DNA from: Pseudomonas sp.
Lineage (GTDB): Bacteria; Pseudomonadota; Gammaproteobacteria; Pseudomonadales; Pseudomonadaceae
DNA: 64,000 bases
Reading direction: 5' to 3'
NCBI RefSeq assembly: GCF_002796985.1
Contig: NZ_PEKX01000002.1
Span: forward strand, 186,001 to 250,000
Part shown: positions 8,541 through 16,604 of the stretch, in pieces
How positions within the stretch are numbered: the stretch's first letter is position 1
Layout: each line of letters opens with the position of its first letter
Made by a program: the position numbers and the translations under genes
The notes under the pieces: generated by a model
What the model saw: the letters and a program-made list of their open reading frames with translations, nothing else
What the model was told of the DNA's origin: nothing
Databases searched by the model: none

Positions 8541-9636
8541 ATGGAAATCCAACCGATCCTCAACAGCATCAAGGACCTCTCCGACCGTACCCATTCGATT
8601 CGGGGGTATCTTTGACTACGATCTGAAACATGATCGTCTGATCGAAGTCAACCGCGAGCTGGAAGACCCGGCGGTCTGGAACAAGCCCGAATACGCCCAG
8701 AACCTGGGCCGCGAGCGCGCCATGCTGGCGCAGATCGTCGAGACCCTCGACGAGCTCACCGGCGGTCTGGCCGACTCCCGCGACCTGCTCGACATGGCGG
8801 TCGAGGAGAACGACGAAGCGGCCGCCGCCGACGTCGACACCGAAGTCCAGCGCCTGCGCGAGATCCTCGAGAAGCTCGAGTTCCGCCGCATGTTCAGCGG
8901 TGAGATGGATCCCAACAACGCCTACCTGGACATCCAGGCCGGCTCCGGCGGCACCGAGGCCCAGGACTGGGCCAACATGCTGCTGCGCATGTACCTGCGC
9001 TGGGCCGACAAGAACGGCTTCAGCGCCGAGATCGTCGAGCTGTCCGAAGGCGAAGTCGCCGGCATCAAGGGCGCGACCGTGCACATCAAGGGCGAGTACG
9101 CCTTCGGTTGGCTGCGCACCGAGATCGGCGTGCACCGTCTGGTGCGCAAGAGCCCGTTCGACTCCGGCAACCGCCGCCACACCTCGTTCACCGCGGTGTT
9201 CGTGTCGCCGGAAATCGACGACAACATCGAGATCGAGATCAACCCGGCCGACCTGCGCATCGACACCTACCGCTCCTCCGGCGCGGGCGGTCAGCACGTG
9301 AACACCACCGACTCGGCGGTCCGTATCACCCACGTGCCGACCAACACCGTGGTGGCGTGCCAGAACGAACGCTCCCAGCACGCCAACAAGGACACCGCCA
9401 TGAAGATGCTGCGGGCCCGGTTGTACGAGCAGGAGATGCAGAAGCGCAACGCCGCCTCGCAGGCGCTGGAAGAGACCAAGTCCGATATCGGCTGGGGCCA
9501 CCAGATCCGCTCCTACGTGCTCGACCAGTCGCGGATCAAGGACCTGCGTACCGGCGTGGAACGCAGCGATTGCGACAAGGTGCTCGACGGCGACCTGAAC
9601 GAGTATCTGGAAGCCAGCCTTAAACAAGGGCTCTGA
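8541..9636 (+). CDS. prfB: PrfB, peptide chain release factor 2, with programmed +1 frameshift
   Basis: RF2 recognises UGA and UAA stop codons. The gene is read in two frames. Codons 1-24 (MEIQPILNSIKDLS...) end at an in-frame TGA at 8613-8615. A +1 slip on CTT then continues as DYDLKHDRLIEVN to the stop at 9636, giving about 364 residues, the usual RF2 length. The slip site GGGGGTATCTTTGAC matches the classic bacterial prfB autoregulatory signal, with an internal Shine-Dalgarno-like GGGGG. The stop-codon recognition motif SPF (KSPFDSG) and the peptidyl-hydrolysis motif GGQ (SGAGGQHVN) are both present. An ORF caller that ignores the slip would start the protein at an internal ATG at 8722. 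lysS follows, as in many gammaproteobacteria. Confidence 0.97.
8600..8616 (+). promoter_or_regulatory. prfB programmed +1 ribosomal frameshift site
   Basis: The sequence reads CGG GGG TAT CTT TGA C. The purine run acts as an internal Shine-Dalgarno, CTT is the slippery codon and TGA is the in-frame stop decoded by RF2 itself. Low RF2 favours slipping and therefore RF2 synthesis. This is an established mechanism for prfB and is read directly here. Confidence 0.95.
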
Positions 9637-9650
9637 CGCAGAGCCGCTTT

Positions 9651-9724
9651 TGTAGGAGCGAGGGGGCGCCTAGCCCTTGCTCGCGAACCCATTGAAGAGC
9701 TTCGCGAGCAAGCTCGCTCCTACA
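9651..9724 (+). repeat. REP pair between prfB and lysS, left arm altered
   Basis: The right arm is the standard TTCGCGAGCAAGCTCGCTCCTACA. The left arm begins TGTAGGAGCGAG but then carries GGGGCGCCTAGCC before CTTGCTCGCGAA, so the two arms no longer pair perfectly. It belongs to the same family as the copies at 11342, 14372, 16303, 19680, 27792 and 32812. Confidence 0.85.
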
Positions 9725-9767
9725 GATTTCCCAATTGAACGAACCGACGCCAGGCAGATAGACGACC

Positions 9768-11273
9768 ATGAGCGACCAACAACTCGACGCTACCGAACTG
9801 CAACAGGAAGAAAACAAACTGATCGCCCTGCGCAAGGAAAAGCTTGCCGCCGTGCGTGAAGCCAAGGCCATTGCCTTCCCCAACGACTTCCGCCGCGAGA
9901 ACTACTTCGCTGACCTGCAGAAACAGTACGAGACCGCGACCAAGGAAGAGCTCGAAGCAGCCGCCATCCCGGTCAAGGTTGCCGGTCGCATCATGCTCAA
10001 CCGCGGCTCCTTCATCGTCCTGCAGGACAGCAGCGGCCGTCTGCAGGCCTACGTGAACCGCAAGACCCTGCCCGAAGAGACCCTGGCCGAGATCAAGACC
10101 TGGGACCTGGGCGACATCATCGGCGCCGAAGGCACCCTGGCCCGTTCCGGCAAGGGCGACCTGTACGTCGAGATGACCAGCGTACGCCTGCTGACCAAGT
10201 CGCTGCGTCCGCTGCCGGACAAGCACCACGGCCTGACCGACACCGAGCAGCGCTACCGCCAGCGCTACGTCGACCTGATCGTCAACGAGGAAACCCGCCA
10301 CACCTTCCGCGTGCGTTCCCAGGTCATCGCCCACATCCGTCGCTTCCTGTCCGATCGCGGCTTCCTCGAAGTGGAAACCCCGATGCTGCAGACCATCCCC
10401 GGTGGCGCGGCGGCCAAGCCCTTCGAAACCCACCACAACGCGCTGGACATGGCCATGTTCCTGCGGATCGCCCCGGAGCTGTACCTCAAGCGCCTGGTGG
10501 TCGGTGGCTTCGAGAAGGTCTTCGAGATCAACCGCAACTTCCGTAACGAAGGCGTCTCGACCCGGCACAACCCCGAGTTCACCATGCTCGAGTTCTACCA
10601 GGCCTACGCCGACTACGAAGACAACATGGACCTGACCGAGGAGCTGTTCCGCGAGCTGGCCCAGGCTGTGCTCGGCAGCACCGACGTGCCGTACGGCGAC
10701 AAGGTCTTCCACTTCGGCGAGCCGTTCGTGCGCCTGTCCGTGTTCGACGCCATCCTCAAGTACAACCCGGAACTCACCGCGGCTGACCTGACCGACGTCG
10801 AGAAGGCTCGCTCCATCGCCAAGAAGGCCGGCGCCAAGGTCCTCGGCCACGAAGGCCTGGGCAAGCTGCAGGTGATGATTTTCGAAGAGCTGGTCGAGCA
10901 CAAGCTGGAGCAGCCGCACTTCATCACCCAGTACCCGTTCGAAGTGTCCCCGCTGGCGCGCCGCAACGACAACGACCCGAGCGTCACCGACCGCTTCGAG
11001 CTGTTCATCGGTGGCCGCGAGATCGCCAACGCCTACTCCGAGCTCAACGACGCCGAAGACCAGGCCGAGCGCTTCATGCTGCAGGTCAAGGAGAAGGACG
11101 CCGGTGACGACGAGGCCATGCACTTCGACGCCGACTTCGTCAACGCGCTCGAATACGGCATGCCGCCCACCGCCGGCGAAGGCATCGGCATCGACCGCCT
11201 GGTGATGCTGCTGACCAACTCGCCGTCGATCCGCGACGTGATCCTGTTCCCGCACATGCGCCCGCAGGCGTAA
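9768..11273 (+). CDS. lysS: LysS, class II lysyl-tRNA synthetase
   Basis: LysS charges tRNA-Lys with lysine in the cytoplasm. The 501-residue protein has an N-terminal OB-fold anticodon-binding domain (residues about 60-150, GRIMLNRGSFIVLQDSSGR). The class II catalytic core follows, with motif 1 around FLSDRGFLEVETPML, motif 2 FRNEGVSTRHNPEFTMLE and motif 3 GEGIGIDRLVMLL near the C terminus. Length and domain order are normal for the bacterial enzyme. It follows prfB after a 131-base gap holding a REP pair. A strong hairpin terminator lies about 18 bases after the stop. Confidence 0.97.
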   Translation: MSDQQLDATELQQEENKLIALRKEKLAAVREAKAIAFPNDFRRENYFADLQKQYETATKEELEAAAIPVKVAGRIMLNRGSFIVLQDSSGRLQAYVNRKTLPEETLAEIKTWDLGDIIGAEGTLARSGKGDLYVEMTSVRLLTKSLRPLPDKHHGLTDTEQRYRQRYVDLIVNEETRHTFRVRSQVIAHIRRFLSDRGFLEVETPMLQTIPGGAAAKPFETHHNALDMAMFLRIAPELYLKRLVVGGFEKVFEINRNFRNEGVSTRHNPEFTMLEFYQAYADYEDNMDLTEELFRELAQAVLGSTDVPYGDKVFHFGEPFVRLSVFDAILKYNPELTAADLTDVEKARSIAKKAGAKVLGHEGLGKLQVMIFEELVEHKLEQPHFITQYPFEVSPLARRNDNDPSVTDRFELFIGGREIANAYSELNDAEDQAERFMLQVKEKDAGDDEAMHFDADFVNALEYGMPPTAGEGIGIDRLVMLLTNSPSIRDVILFPHMRPQA

Positions 11274-11290
11274 GCGCAGGAACTGGCAGA

Positions 11291-11321
11291 AGAAGGCCGC
11301 CCTCTGGGCGGCCTTCTTCGT
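11291..11321 (+). terminator. rho-independent terminator of lysS
   Basis: A perfect stem AGAAGGCCGC / GCGGCCTTCT closes a short loop, followed by TCGTTTC, just after the lysS stop. Confidence 0.85.
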
Positions 11322-11341
11322 TTCTGCAGCGGACTGCTTTT

Positions 11342-11419
11342 CGTAGGAGCGAGCTTGCTCGCGAACCGACCAGCCCCGTGCTGCCGGGGACTGCGTTCGC
11401 GAGCAAGCTCGCTCCTACG
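11342..11419 (+). repeat. REP pair
   Basis: Two inverted copies of CGTAGGAGCGAGCTTGCTCGCGAA enclose a 30-base spacer. The gap between lysS and the next gene (11274-11662) also holds the lysS terminator. The remaining 240 bases up to the TetR gene show no gene or clear signal. Confidence 0.9.
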
Positions 11420-11662
11420 GGTTGTTCCCGACGTTTGGTGGTAGGCGCGGAATCCGGCGGTTTTCCGTCCGACGAAATGCATCCTCGCGCCGTGGCTTGA
11501 GAGCCCTGTAGCACGTCTCACACCCAGGCCTGATACCCCGCCGCCTGCTCTGCCTCGCGGCCTGCTTCCAGCGCCGGTGTCGCAGCCGCACAGCGGCAAT
11601 TGTTTTCCCACCGAAAAGCTCGAACAATGCACCATCAGGCCTCGCCGCCGGAGGTAATGCCA

Positions 11663-12379
11663 GTGTCCCAAGTGTCCCCGCGAGACAGCGCCGCGCAAGT
11701 CGCCAGCGCCATCGCAGAAAGTGTCCAGTACCAGGGCCGCAAGGCCAGCCGCCAGGGCAGCGAACAGCGCCGCCAGGCGATCCTCGACGCCGCGCTGCGG
11801 ATCATCGTGCGCGATGGCGTCCGCGCCGTGCGCCACCGTGCCGTCGCCGCCGAGGCCGGTGTGCCGCTATCGGCCACCACTTACTACTTCAAGGACATCC
11901 AGGACCTCATCACCGACACCTTCGCGCTCTTCGTCGAGCGCAGCGCCGAAGCCCTGTCGACCTTCTGGTCCAGCGTCGAGGGCGATCTCCAGGCCATGGC
12001 CGCCGGCCTCGCCCAGGACGACCCTCTGGCGCGTCGCGAGCTGACGGCGAATATCGTCGAGCTGGCGATCAAGTACGTGCAGGTCCAGCTCACCGAGCGC
12101 CGCGAGCACCTGCTGGCCGAACAGGCGTTCCGCCAGGAAGCGCTGCTCAACCCGAGCCTCAGCGATCTGGCGCAGCGCCACCGGCAAATTCTCTCCCTGG
12201 GCGTGGTGCATTTCTTCGAAGTGCTCGGCTCAAAGCAGCCCGAGCAGGATGCCAAGGTGTTGACGGCCATCATCCTGCAGATGGAGTATCAGGGCCTGCT
12301 GGACGGCACCGACCGCCTGCAGATCGAGGAAATGCGTGCCATCCTTAGCCGCTATCTCGACCTGGTGATGGGCCTGTAG
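11663..12379 (+). CDS. TetR/AcrR-family transcriptional regulator
   Basis: The protein (about 238 residues) has a TetR N-terminal helix-turn-helix at about residues 35-85 (RRQAILDAALRIIVRDGVRA, then VAAEAGVPLSATTYYFKD). A helical ligand-binding and dimer domain follows. The target is unknown. The gene stands alone between two terminators, so it may act on itself or at a distance. I place the start at the GTG because GGAGG lies eight bases before it. An ATG two codons upstream is too close to that site, and an upstream in-frame extension to about 11600 is less likely. The position after lysS matches the PA3699-type gene of P. aeruginosa (from memory). Confidence 0.85.
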   Translation: MSQVSPRDSAAQVASAIAESVQYQGRKASRQGSEQRRQAILDAALRIIVRDGVRAVRHRAVAAEAGVPLSATTYYFKDIQDLITDTFALFVERSAEALSTFWSSVEGDLQAMAAGLAQDDPLARRELTANIVELAIKYVQVQLTERREHLLAEQAFRQEALLNPSLSDLAQRHRQILSLGVVHFFEVLGSKQPEQDAKVLTAIILQMEYQGLLDGTDRLQIEEMRAILSRYLDLVMGL

Positions 12380-12397
12380 CTCCGGCTGCTGCATTCC

Positions 12398-12422
12398 AAC
12401 CCCGCCATCCGGCGGGGTTTTC
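12398..12422 (+). terminator. rho-independent terminator after the TetR gene
   Basis: The stem AACCCCGCC / GGCGGGGTT with a four-base loop is followed by TTCG, 19 bases after the TetR stop. Confidence 0.8.
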
Positions 12423-12486
12423 GTGTCGGAACTTCGGACGCCACTGCGCATCGCATGAGCAGGCGTTCGGACCTAAGGAGGGCGTG

Positions 12487-13050
12487 ATGAAAGTCTGGCG
12501 TGCACTGCTGCTGTTGAGCATCTGCCTGCTCAGTGGCTGTCTGGTGACGTTCAAGGACCCGATTCCGGCCAACGAGCCCGCACCGGCTCACCTGCTGGGC
12601 CAGTGGTCGCGTGTGGACGAGTACGGCGAGGAGCAGTTCCTCGAAGTCACCCGTTCCGGCTCCAACCTCTACCGCGCTCTCAGCTACGTCGACAGCAAGG
12701 ACAACACCGACAGCGTCGAAGACTTCGGCTTCACCGTCGCCCACCACGGCAAGCGCTGGTACCTCTCCGCCGGCCTGCCGAAGAGCATGGGCGGCAATTT
12801 CGCCCTGGCCGGCTTCGAGATCACCGACAAGGACGAACTGGTGATCTATAACCTGGATGTCGAGCACATCTTGCAGGACATGAAAGAAGGCGCGCTGAAG
12901 GGCGAGAAGGTCGACACCGAGCAGGGCGCCGGTGCTCTGGTGACCAGCCAGTTGCCCCAGGTGATCGCCTACCTGAACGATCCGGCCAACTCCGATGTGT
13001 TCGTCGAAGCGCTGCGCTTTTCGCGCGTGACCCCGGGAGAAAAGCAATGA
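12487..13050 (+). CDS. Conserved lipoprotein of unknown function
   Basis: The 187-residue product starts with a short charged region, a hydrophobic stretch and a lipobox ending LLSGC, so Cys18 should be lipidated. The next residue is Leu, which favours the outer membrane. The mature part has no motif I recognise; it looks like a soluble beta-rich periplasmic domain. A good ribosome site (AAGGAGGG) precedes the ATG, and a GTG one codon upstream is an alternative. The stop overlaps the start of the QEGLA-motif gene (ATGA), so the two are translationally coupled and probably work together. No function is assigned. Confidence 0.85.
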   Translation: MKVWRALLLLSICLLSGCLVTFKDPIPANEPAPAHLLGQWSRVDEYGEEQFLEVTRSGSNLYRALSYVDSKDNTDSVEDFGFTVAHHGKRWYLSAGLPKSMGGNFALAGFEITDKDELVIYNLDVEHILQDMKEGALKGEKVDTEQGAGALVTSQLPQVIAYLNDPANSDVFVEALRFSRVTPGEKQ

Positions 13051-14351
13051 CCCCACGGCGCAAGAAGTCCACGCCCAACGAGTACCAGCAGATCATCCGC
13101 GGCCTGTCCGACCGTATCGTCGAGGCGCAGACGCCGATCCGCGTGCTCGATGCCATCAAGTGGGACGACGGCATCCGCGACGACTTTCTCAAAGGGCGTG
13201 GCAAGCACGCGCCCAAAGTCGACCGCGCCTACTACGACGGCCGCCCGCTGTCTTTCGACAGCAGCGCGAAGAAGCAGGAATTCCAGAACATCGAGCGCGA
13301 CATCACCCGTCACCTGGGGCAGTTCAACCCGGTCGGGCAGATCATGCGGCGCATGTGCAAGGAATACCGCATGGTCATCCGCATGCTCGAAGCGCGCGGC
13401 ACCCAGGATTTCGGCCTGATCTCCCAGGAGCTCTACGGCTCCGCTTCCGACGCCTTCCATGCCGGCGACCCGACCCTGGCCGATCTCGGCCTGATGCTCT
13501 CGGATTACCTGAACAACATCGCCGACCGTGGCGACCTCAAGGATGAACCCAAGACCCTCACCGCCAGCGACGCGGTGAAGATGCTGCAGGAACGCCTGAA
13601 CAAGGTGTTCGACGGCAAGGAGGACACCATCCGCGTCTTCGAGTCCGACGGCATCGTCGCCGACGCTGCGGCTGGCGCCGACTACATCAAGGTGCGCGCC
13701 GACGCGATGTTCAACGAGCGCGACGTGCGCGCGCTGGAAGTCCATGAGGGCCTGGTGCACGTCGGCACCACACTCAACGGCCTCAACCAGCCGATCTGCA
13801 CCTTCCTCGCCAAGGGCCCGCCGTCTTCCACCGTGACGCAGGAAGGCCTGGCGATCCTGATGGAAGTGATTGCCTTCGCCTCCTACCCGACGCGCCTGCG
13901 CAAGCTCACCAACCGCACCCGCGCCATCCACATGGCCGAGGAGGGCGCGGATTTCCTCGAAGTGTTCCACTTCTACCGCGAGCAGGGATACAGCCAGGAA
14001 AGCAGCTACCAGAACGCCAGCCGCGTGTTCCGCGGTTCGACGCCCTCCGGGCTGCCGTTCACCAAGGACCTGTCGTACCTGAAGGGCTTCATCCTGATCT
14101 ACAACTACATCCAGCTCGCCGTGCGCAAGGGCAAGCTGGAGCAGATCCCGCTGCTGTTCTGCGGCAAGGCCACCCTGGAAGACATGCGCACCCTGCGCCA
14201 ACTGGTGGACGAGGGCCTGGTGGTGCCGCCCAAGTACTTGCCACCGCAATTCCGCGATCTCAACGCACTGTCGGCGTGGATGTGCTTCTCCAACTTCCTC
14301 AACCACCTCAGCCTCGACCGCATCGAGGCGGACTACGCCAATATCCTCTAA
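13047..14351 (+). CDS. QEGLA-motif (DUF1704 / MATCAP-like) putative metallopeptidase
   Basis: The 434-residue protein belongs to the family often annotated as flavohemoglobin expression-modulating QEGLA motif protein. The diagnostic motifs are HEGLVH at residues 233-238, an HExxxH zinc-type site, and TQEGLA at about 264-269, whose Glu could be the third ligand. The eukaryotic members of DUF1704 are the tubulin tyrosine carboxypeptidases MATCAP/TMCP (established knowledge), so a peptidase activity is plausible here, but the bacterial substrate is unknown. No signal peptide is seen, so the protein is probably cytoplasmic. It is coupled by a 4-base overlap to the upstream lipoprotein gene. Confidence 0.85.
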   Translation: MTPRRKKSTPNEYQQIIRGLSDRIVEAQTPIRVLDAIKWDDGIRDDFLKGRGKHAPKVDRAYYDGRPLSFDSSAKKQEFQNIERDITRHLGQFNPVGQIMRRMCKEYRMVIRMLEARGTQDFGLISQELYGSASDAFHAGDPTLADLGLMLSDYLNNIADRGDLKDEPKTLTASDAVKMLQERLNKVFDGKEDTIRVFESDGIVADAAAGADYIKVRADAMFNERDVRALEVHEGLVHVGTTLNGLNQPICTFLAKGPPSSTVTQEGLAILMEVIAFASYPTRLRKLTNRTRAIHMAEEGADFLEVFHFYREQGYSQESSYQNASRVFRGSTPSGLPFTKDLSYLKGFILIYNYIQLAVRKGKLEQIPLLFCGKATLEDMRTLRQLVDEGLVVPPKYLPPQFRDLNALSAWMCFSNFLNHLSLDRIEADYANIL

Positions 14352-14371
14352 CCCCGGCCCGCGCGGCTCTT

Positions 14372-14450
14372 CGTAGGAGCGAGCTTGCTCGCGAACCCTC
14401 CCAGCGCCGAAGTTGCCGGCGAGCGGTTCGCGAGCAAGCTCGCTCCTACA
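14372..14450 (+). repeat. REP pair
   Basis: CGTAGGAGCGAGCTTGCTCGCGAA and its inverted copy enclose a 30-base spacer, directly upstream of the hydrolase gene. Confidence 0.9.
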
Positions 14451-14476
14451 AGGTGGTTACCTTCAAGGACGACCTC

Positions 14477-15415
14477 ATGCTGAATTGCTGTTTCAAGGCC
14501 GCCGCCCTCACGCTGCTTTTTACACTCGGCGGCTGCAGCTCGCTGTTCTTCTACCCCAGCGACGATGTCGCGATCACCCCGACGCGCGCCAAGCTCGACT
14601 ACCGCGATGTCACCCTGACCACCGCCGACGGCGTGAAGCTCGCCGGCTGGTGGCTGCCGGCAAAGGCGGGCGTCCCGGTGAAGGGCACCGTGCTGCACCT
14701 GCATGGCAACGGCGGCAACATGGCCTGGCATCTGGGCGGCACTTACTGGCTACCGGAGCAGGGCTACCAGGTATTGATGGTGGATTACCGTGGCTACGGC
14801 CATTCCGAGGGCAGCCCGAGCCTGCCGGCGATCTACCAGGACATCGACGCCGCGTTTGCCTGGCTGGACAAGGCGCCCGAGGTACAGGGCAAACCAGTGA
14901 TCCTGCTCGGCCAGAGCCTGGGCGGCGCCATGGCCGTGCATTACCTCGGCCTGCACCCGGAGCGGCAGCAAAGGCTGCACGCAGTGGTGCTCGACGGCGT
15001 GCCGGCCAGCTACCGTGACGTGGCGCAGTACACCCTGAGCACCAGTTGGCTGACCTGGCCGCTGCAGGTGCCGCTGTCCTGGCTGGTGCCCGATGGTGAT
15101 AGCGCGATCCGTTCGGTGCCGCGACTTTCTGGCGCACCCGTGCTGTTCTTCCACAGCATCGACGATACCATTGTGCCCCTGGACAACGGCCTGAGCCTCT
15201 ACAAGGCCGCGCCGCCACCGAAGGTCTTCCAGCCGACCCGCGGCAACCATGTGGAAACCTTCGGTGAACCCGTGTGGCGTGAAGTGATGCTGCGCTTCCT
15301 CGACGACCCGCAGCACTTCACCGGCTTGCGCCGGATGGCCGAAGTCCCGAACTCCCCCTCTCCGGCGAAGCCACAGGAATCGCAGGCGGACCCGAAACAA
15401 CAAGGCAACCCATGA
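14477..15415 (+). CDS. Lipoprotein alpha/beta hydrolase
   Basis: This 312-residue protein carries an N-terminal lipobox (LGGC, Cys20) after a hydrophobic segment, followed by an alpha/beta-hydrolase fold. The oxyanion region HGNGGN, the nucleophile elbow GQSLGG (catalytic Ser) and a late His in GNHVETFG are visible, and an acidic residue in HSIDDT is a candidate third member. The family (YfhR/BEM46-like) has poorly known substrates. The Cys is followed by Ser-Ser, suggesting outer-membrane sorting. I chose the ATG that gives the lipobox; an in-frame extension upstream would read through the REP pair. A low-complexity Pro/Gln tail ends the protein. The stop overlaps the next gene (ATGA). Confidence 0.88.
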   Translation: MLNCCFKAAALTLLFTLGGCSSLFFYPSDDVAITPTRAKLDYRDVTLTTADGVKLAGWWLPAKAGVPVKGTVLHLHGNGGNMAWHLGGTYWLPEQGYQVLMVDYRGYGHSEGSPSLPAIYQDIDAAFAWLDKAPEVQGKPVILLGQSLGGAMAVHYLGLHPERQQRLHAVVLDGVPASYRDVAQYTLSTSWLTWPLQVPLSWLVPDGDSAIRSVPRLSGAPVLFFHSIDDTIVPLDNGLSLYKAAPPPKVFQPTRGNHVETFGEPVWREVMLRFLDDPQHFTGLRRMAEVPNSPSPAKPQESQADPKQQGNP

Positions 15416-15738
15416 ACGACCGCAACCCGATCTCTTACATCCTCACCGTCATCGCCACCATCTTCGTTTCGGTCGGCACGCTCTGGTACTACGGCTACCT
15501 GCACTTCGCCAAGCCCGAGGACGCGCTGGAACTGACCCAGTTCACCATGCTGAAAAGCATCCCCGGCCAGGATGCCACCAAGCTTTCCCTGGACCCGGCC
15601 GACCAGCAGGCGCAGTGCATCGATGGCGTGCTGGTGATGTTCGACATGACCCAGAAGGGCCTGACCGGCGTGCTGGTCGACGGCCGCAAGCGCGCCGTGC
15701 GCTGCCTGGGTGACGAGACACCGCAAGAGATCAAGTGA
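15412..15738 (+). CDS. Small single-pass membrane protein, unknown function
   Basis: The 108-residue product has one hydrophobic segment at about residues 8-28 (ISYILTVIATIFVSVGTLWY) and a soluble C-terminal domain with two cysteines (C64 and C97 approximately). No family was recognised. Its ATG overlaps the stop of the lipoprotein hydrolase, so the pair form a coupled unit at the envelope. The macrodomain gene begins 38 bases later. Confidence 0.75.
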   Translation: MNDRNPISYILTVIATIFVSVGTLWYYGYLHFAKPEDALELTQFTMLKSIPGQDATKLSLDPADQQAQCIDGVLVMFDMTQKGLTGVLVDGRKRAVRCLGDETPQEIK

Positions 15739-15776
15739 CCCCGAGCCCGCCGTCGCGGAACGAGGGAGGAGACCAC

Positions 15777-16286
15777 ATGAGCCATCCCGACATCCGCGTC
15801 TGGCAGGGCGACATTACCCGTCTCGATGTCGACGCCATCGTCAACGCCGCCAACAGCTCACTGCTGGGCGGCGGTGGTGTCGATGGCGCCATCCACCGCG
15901 CCGCCGGCCCGGACCTGGTGCATGCCTGCCGCCCACTGGGTGGCTGCAAGACCGGCCAGGCGAAGATCACCCTCGGCTTCCGCCTGCCGGCGCGCTTTGT
16001 CATCCACACCGTCGGGCCGGTCTGGCGCGGCGGTGAGCACGGCGAGCCCGAGCTGCTTGCCCAGTGTTATCGCCACTGCCTGCAACTGGCCGAGGCGCAA
16101 GGCCTCGCCAGCATCGCCTTTCCAGCCATCAGCACCGGTATCTACGGCTATCCCGCCGAAGCGGCAGCGCAAGTTGCAGTGGACGAGCTGCGTCGTCCGC
16201 GCGGCGAGGGGAGTTCGCTGAGGGAATTGGTGTTGGTGCCGTTCTCGGCTCAGATGGCGGAGCTCTACCGCCGCCTGCTCGCCTGA
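15777..16286 (+). CDS. Macrodomain protein, probable O-acetyl-ADP-ribose deacetylase
   Basis: This 169-residue, single-domain macro protein should hydrolyse O-acetyl-ADP-ribose or mono-ADP-ribosyl esters. The family signatures are present: GDITRLDVDAIVNAANSSLL, the GGGGVDGAIH loop and FPAISTGIYGYP. Length and motifs match the YmdB/MacroD type. The ATG is preceded by GGGAGGAG; an in-frame ATG 14 codons upstream lacks support. It follows the small membrane protein closely and may share its transcript. Confidence 0.92.
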   Translation: MSHPDIRVWQGDITRLDVDAIVNAANSSLLGGGGVDGAIHRAAGPDLVHACRPLGGCKTGQAKITLGFRLPARFVIHTVGPVWRGGEHGEPELLAQCYRHCLQLAEAQGLASIAFPAISTGIYGYPAEAAAQVAVDELRRPRGEGSSLRELVLVPFSAQMAELYRRLLA

Positions 16287-16302
16287 CCGACGGGACTGCT
16301 TT

Positions 16303-16426
16303 TGTAGGAGCGAGCTTGCTCGCGAACCAGGGCTCGCCTCCGGGCGGTAGGCCTCTCCTACCCCGGAGGGGCGCCTAAGGGAGACTCCTGCGCGGCAATG
16401 GGTTCGCGAGCAAGCTCGCTCCTACG
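16303..16426 (+). repeat. REP pair with an enlarged spacer
   Basis: The same 24-base arms as elsewhere enclose about 75 bases instead of 30. The extra spacer contains its own hairpin-forming sequence (CTCCGGG...CCCGGAG region). The rest of the 318-base gap up to cadA holds only the terminator at 16555. Confidence 0.85.
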
Positions 16427-16554
16427 AAGAGCCGCGGCGCACTATCCCGATGGATCAGTAGGTGCCGCTCTCCGGCGCCGTTCTGCCGTTCGGATAGCGA
16501 GCATCTATTTAGGGGGCTATCTGTTTAGAGGACTGGGGGTTTTGTCAGGGGGTT

Positions 16555-16588
16555 CAAAAAAATGCCCGCCGTGCAGGCGGGCATTTTT
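16555..16588 (-). terminator. bidirectional rho-independent terminator of cadA
   Basis: The stem AATGCCCGCC / GGCGGGCATT has A-run and T-run flanks on both sides. It ends cadA on the minus strand 17 bases past its stop, and can also stop plus-strand transcripts. Confidence 0.85.
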
Positions 16589-16604
16589 CCACTGGCGGGT
16601 GTGA

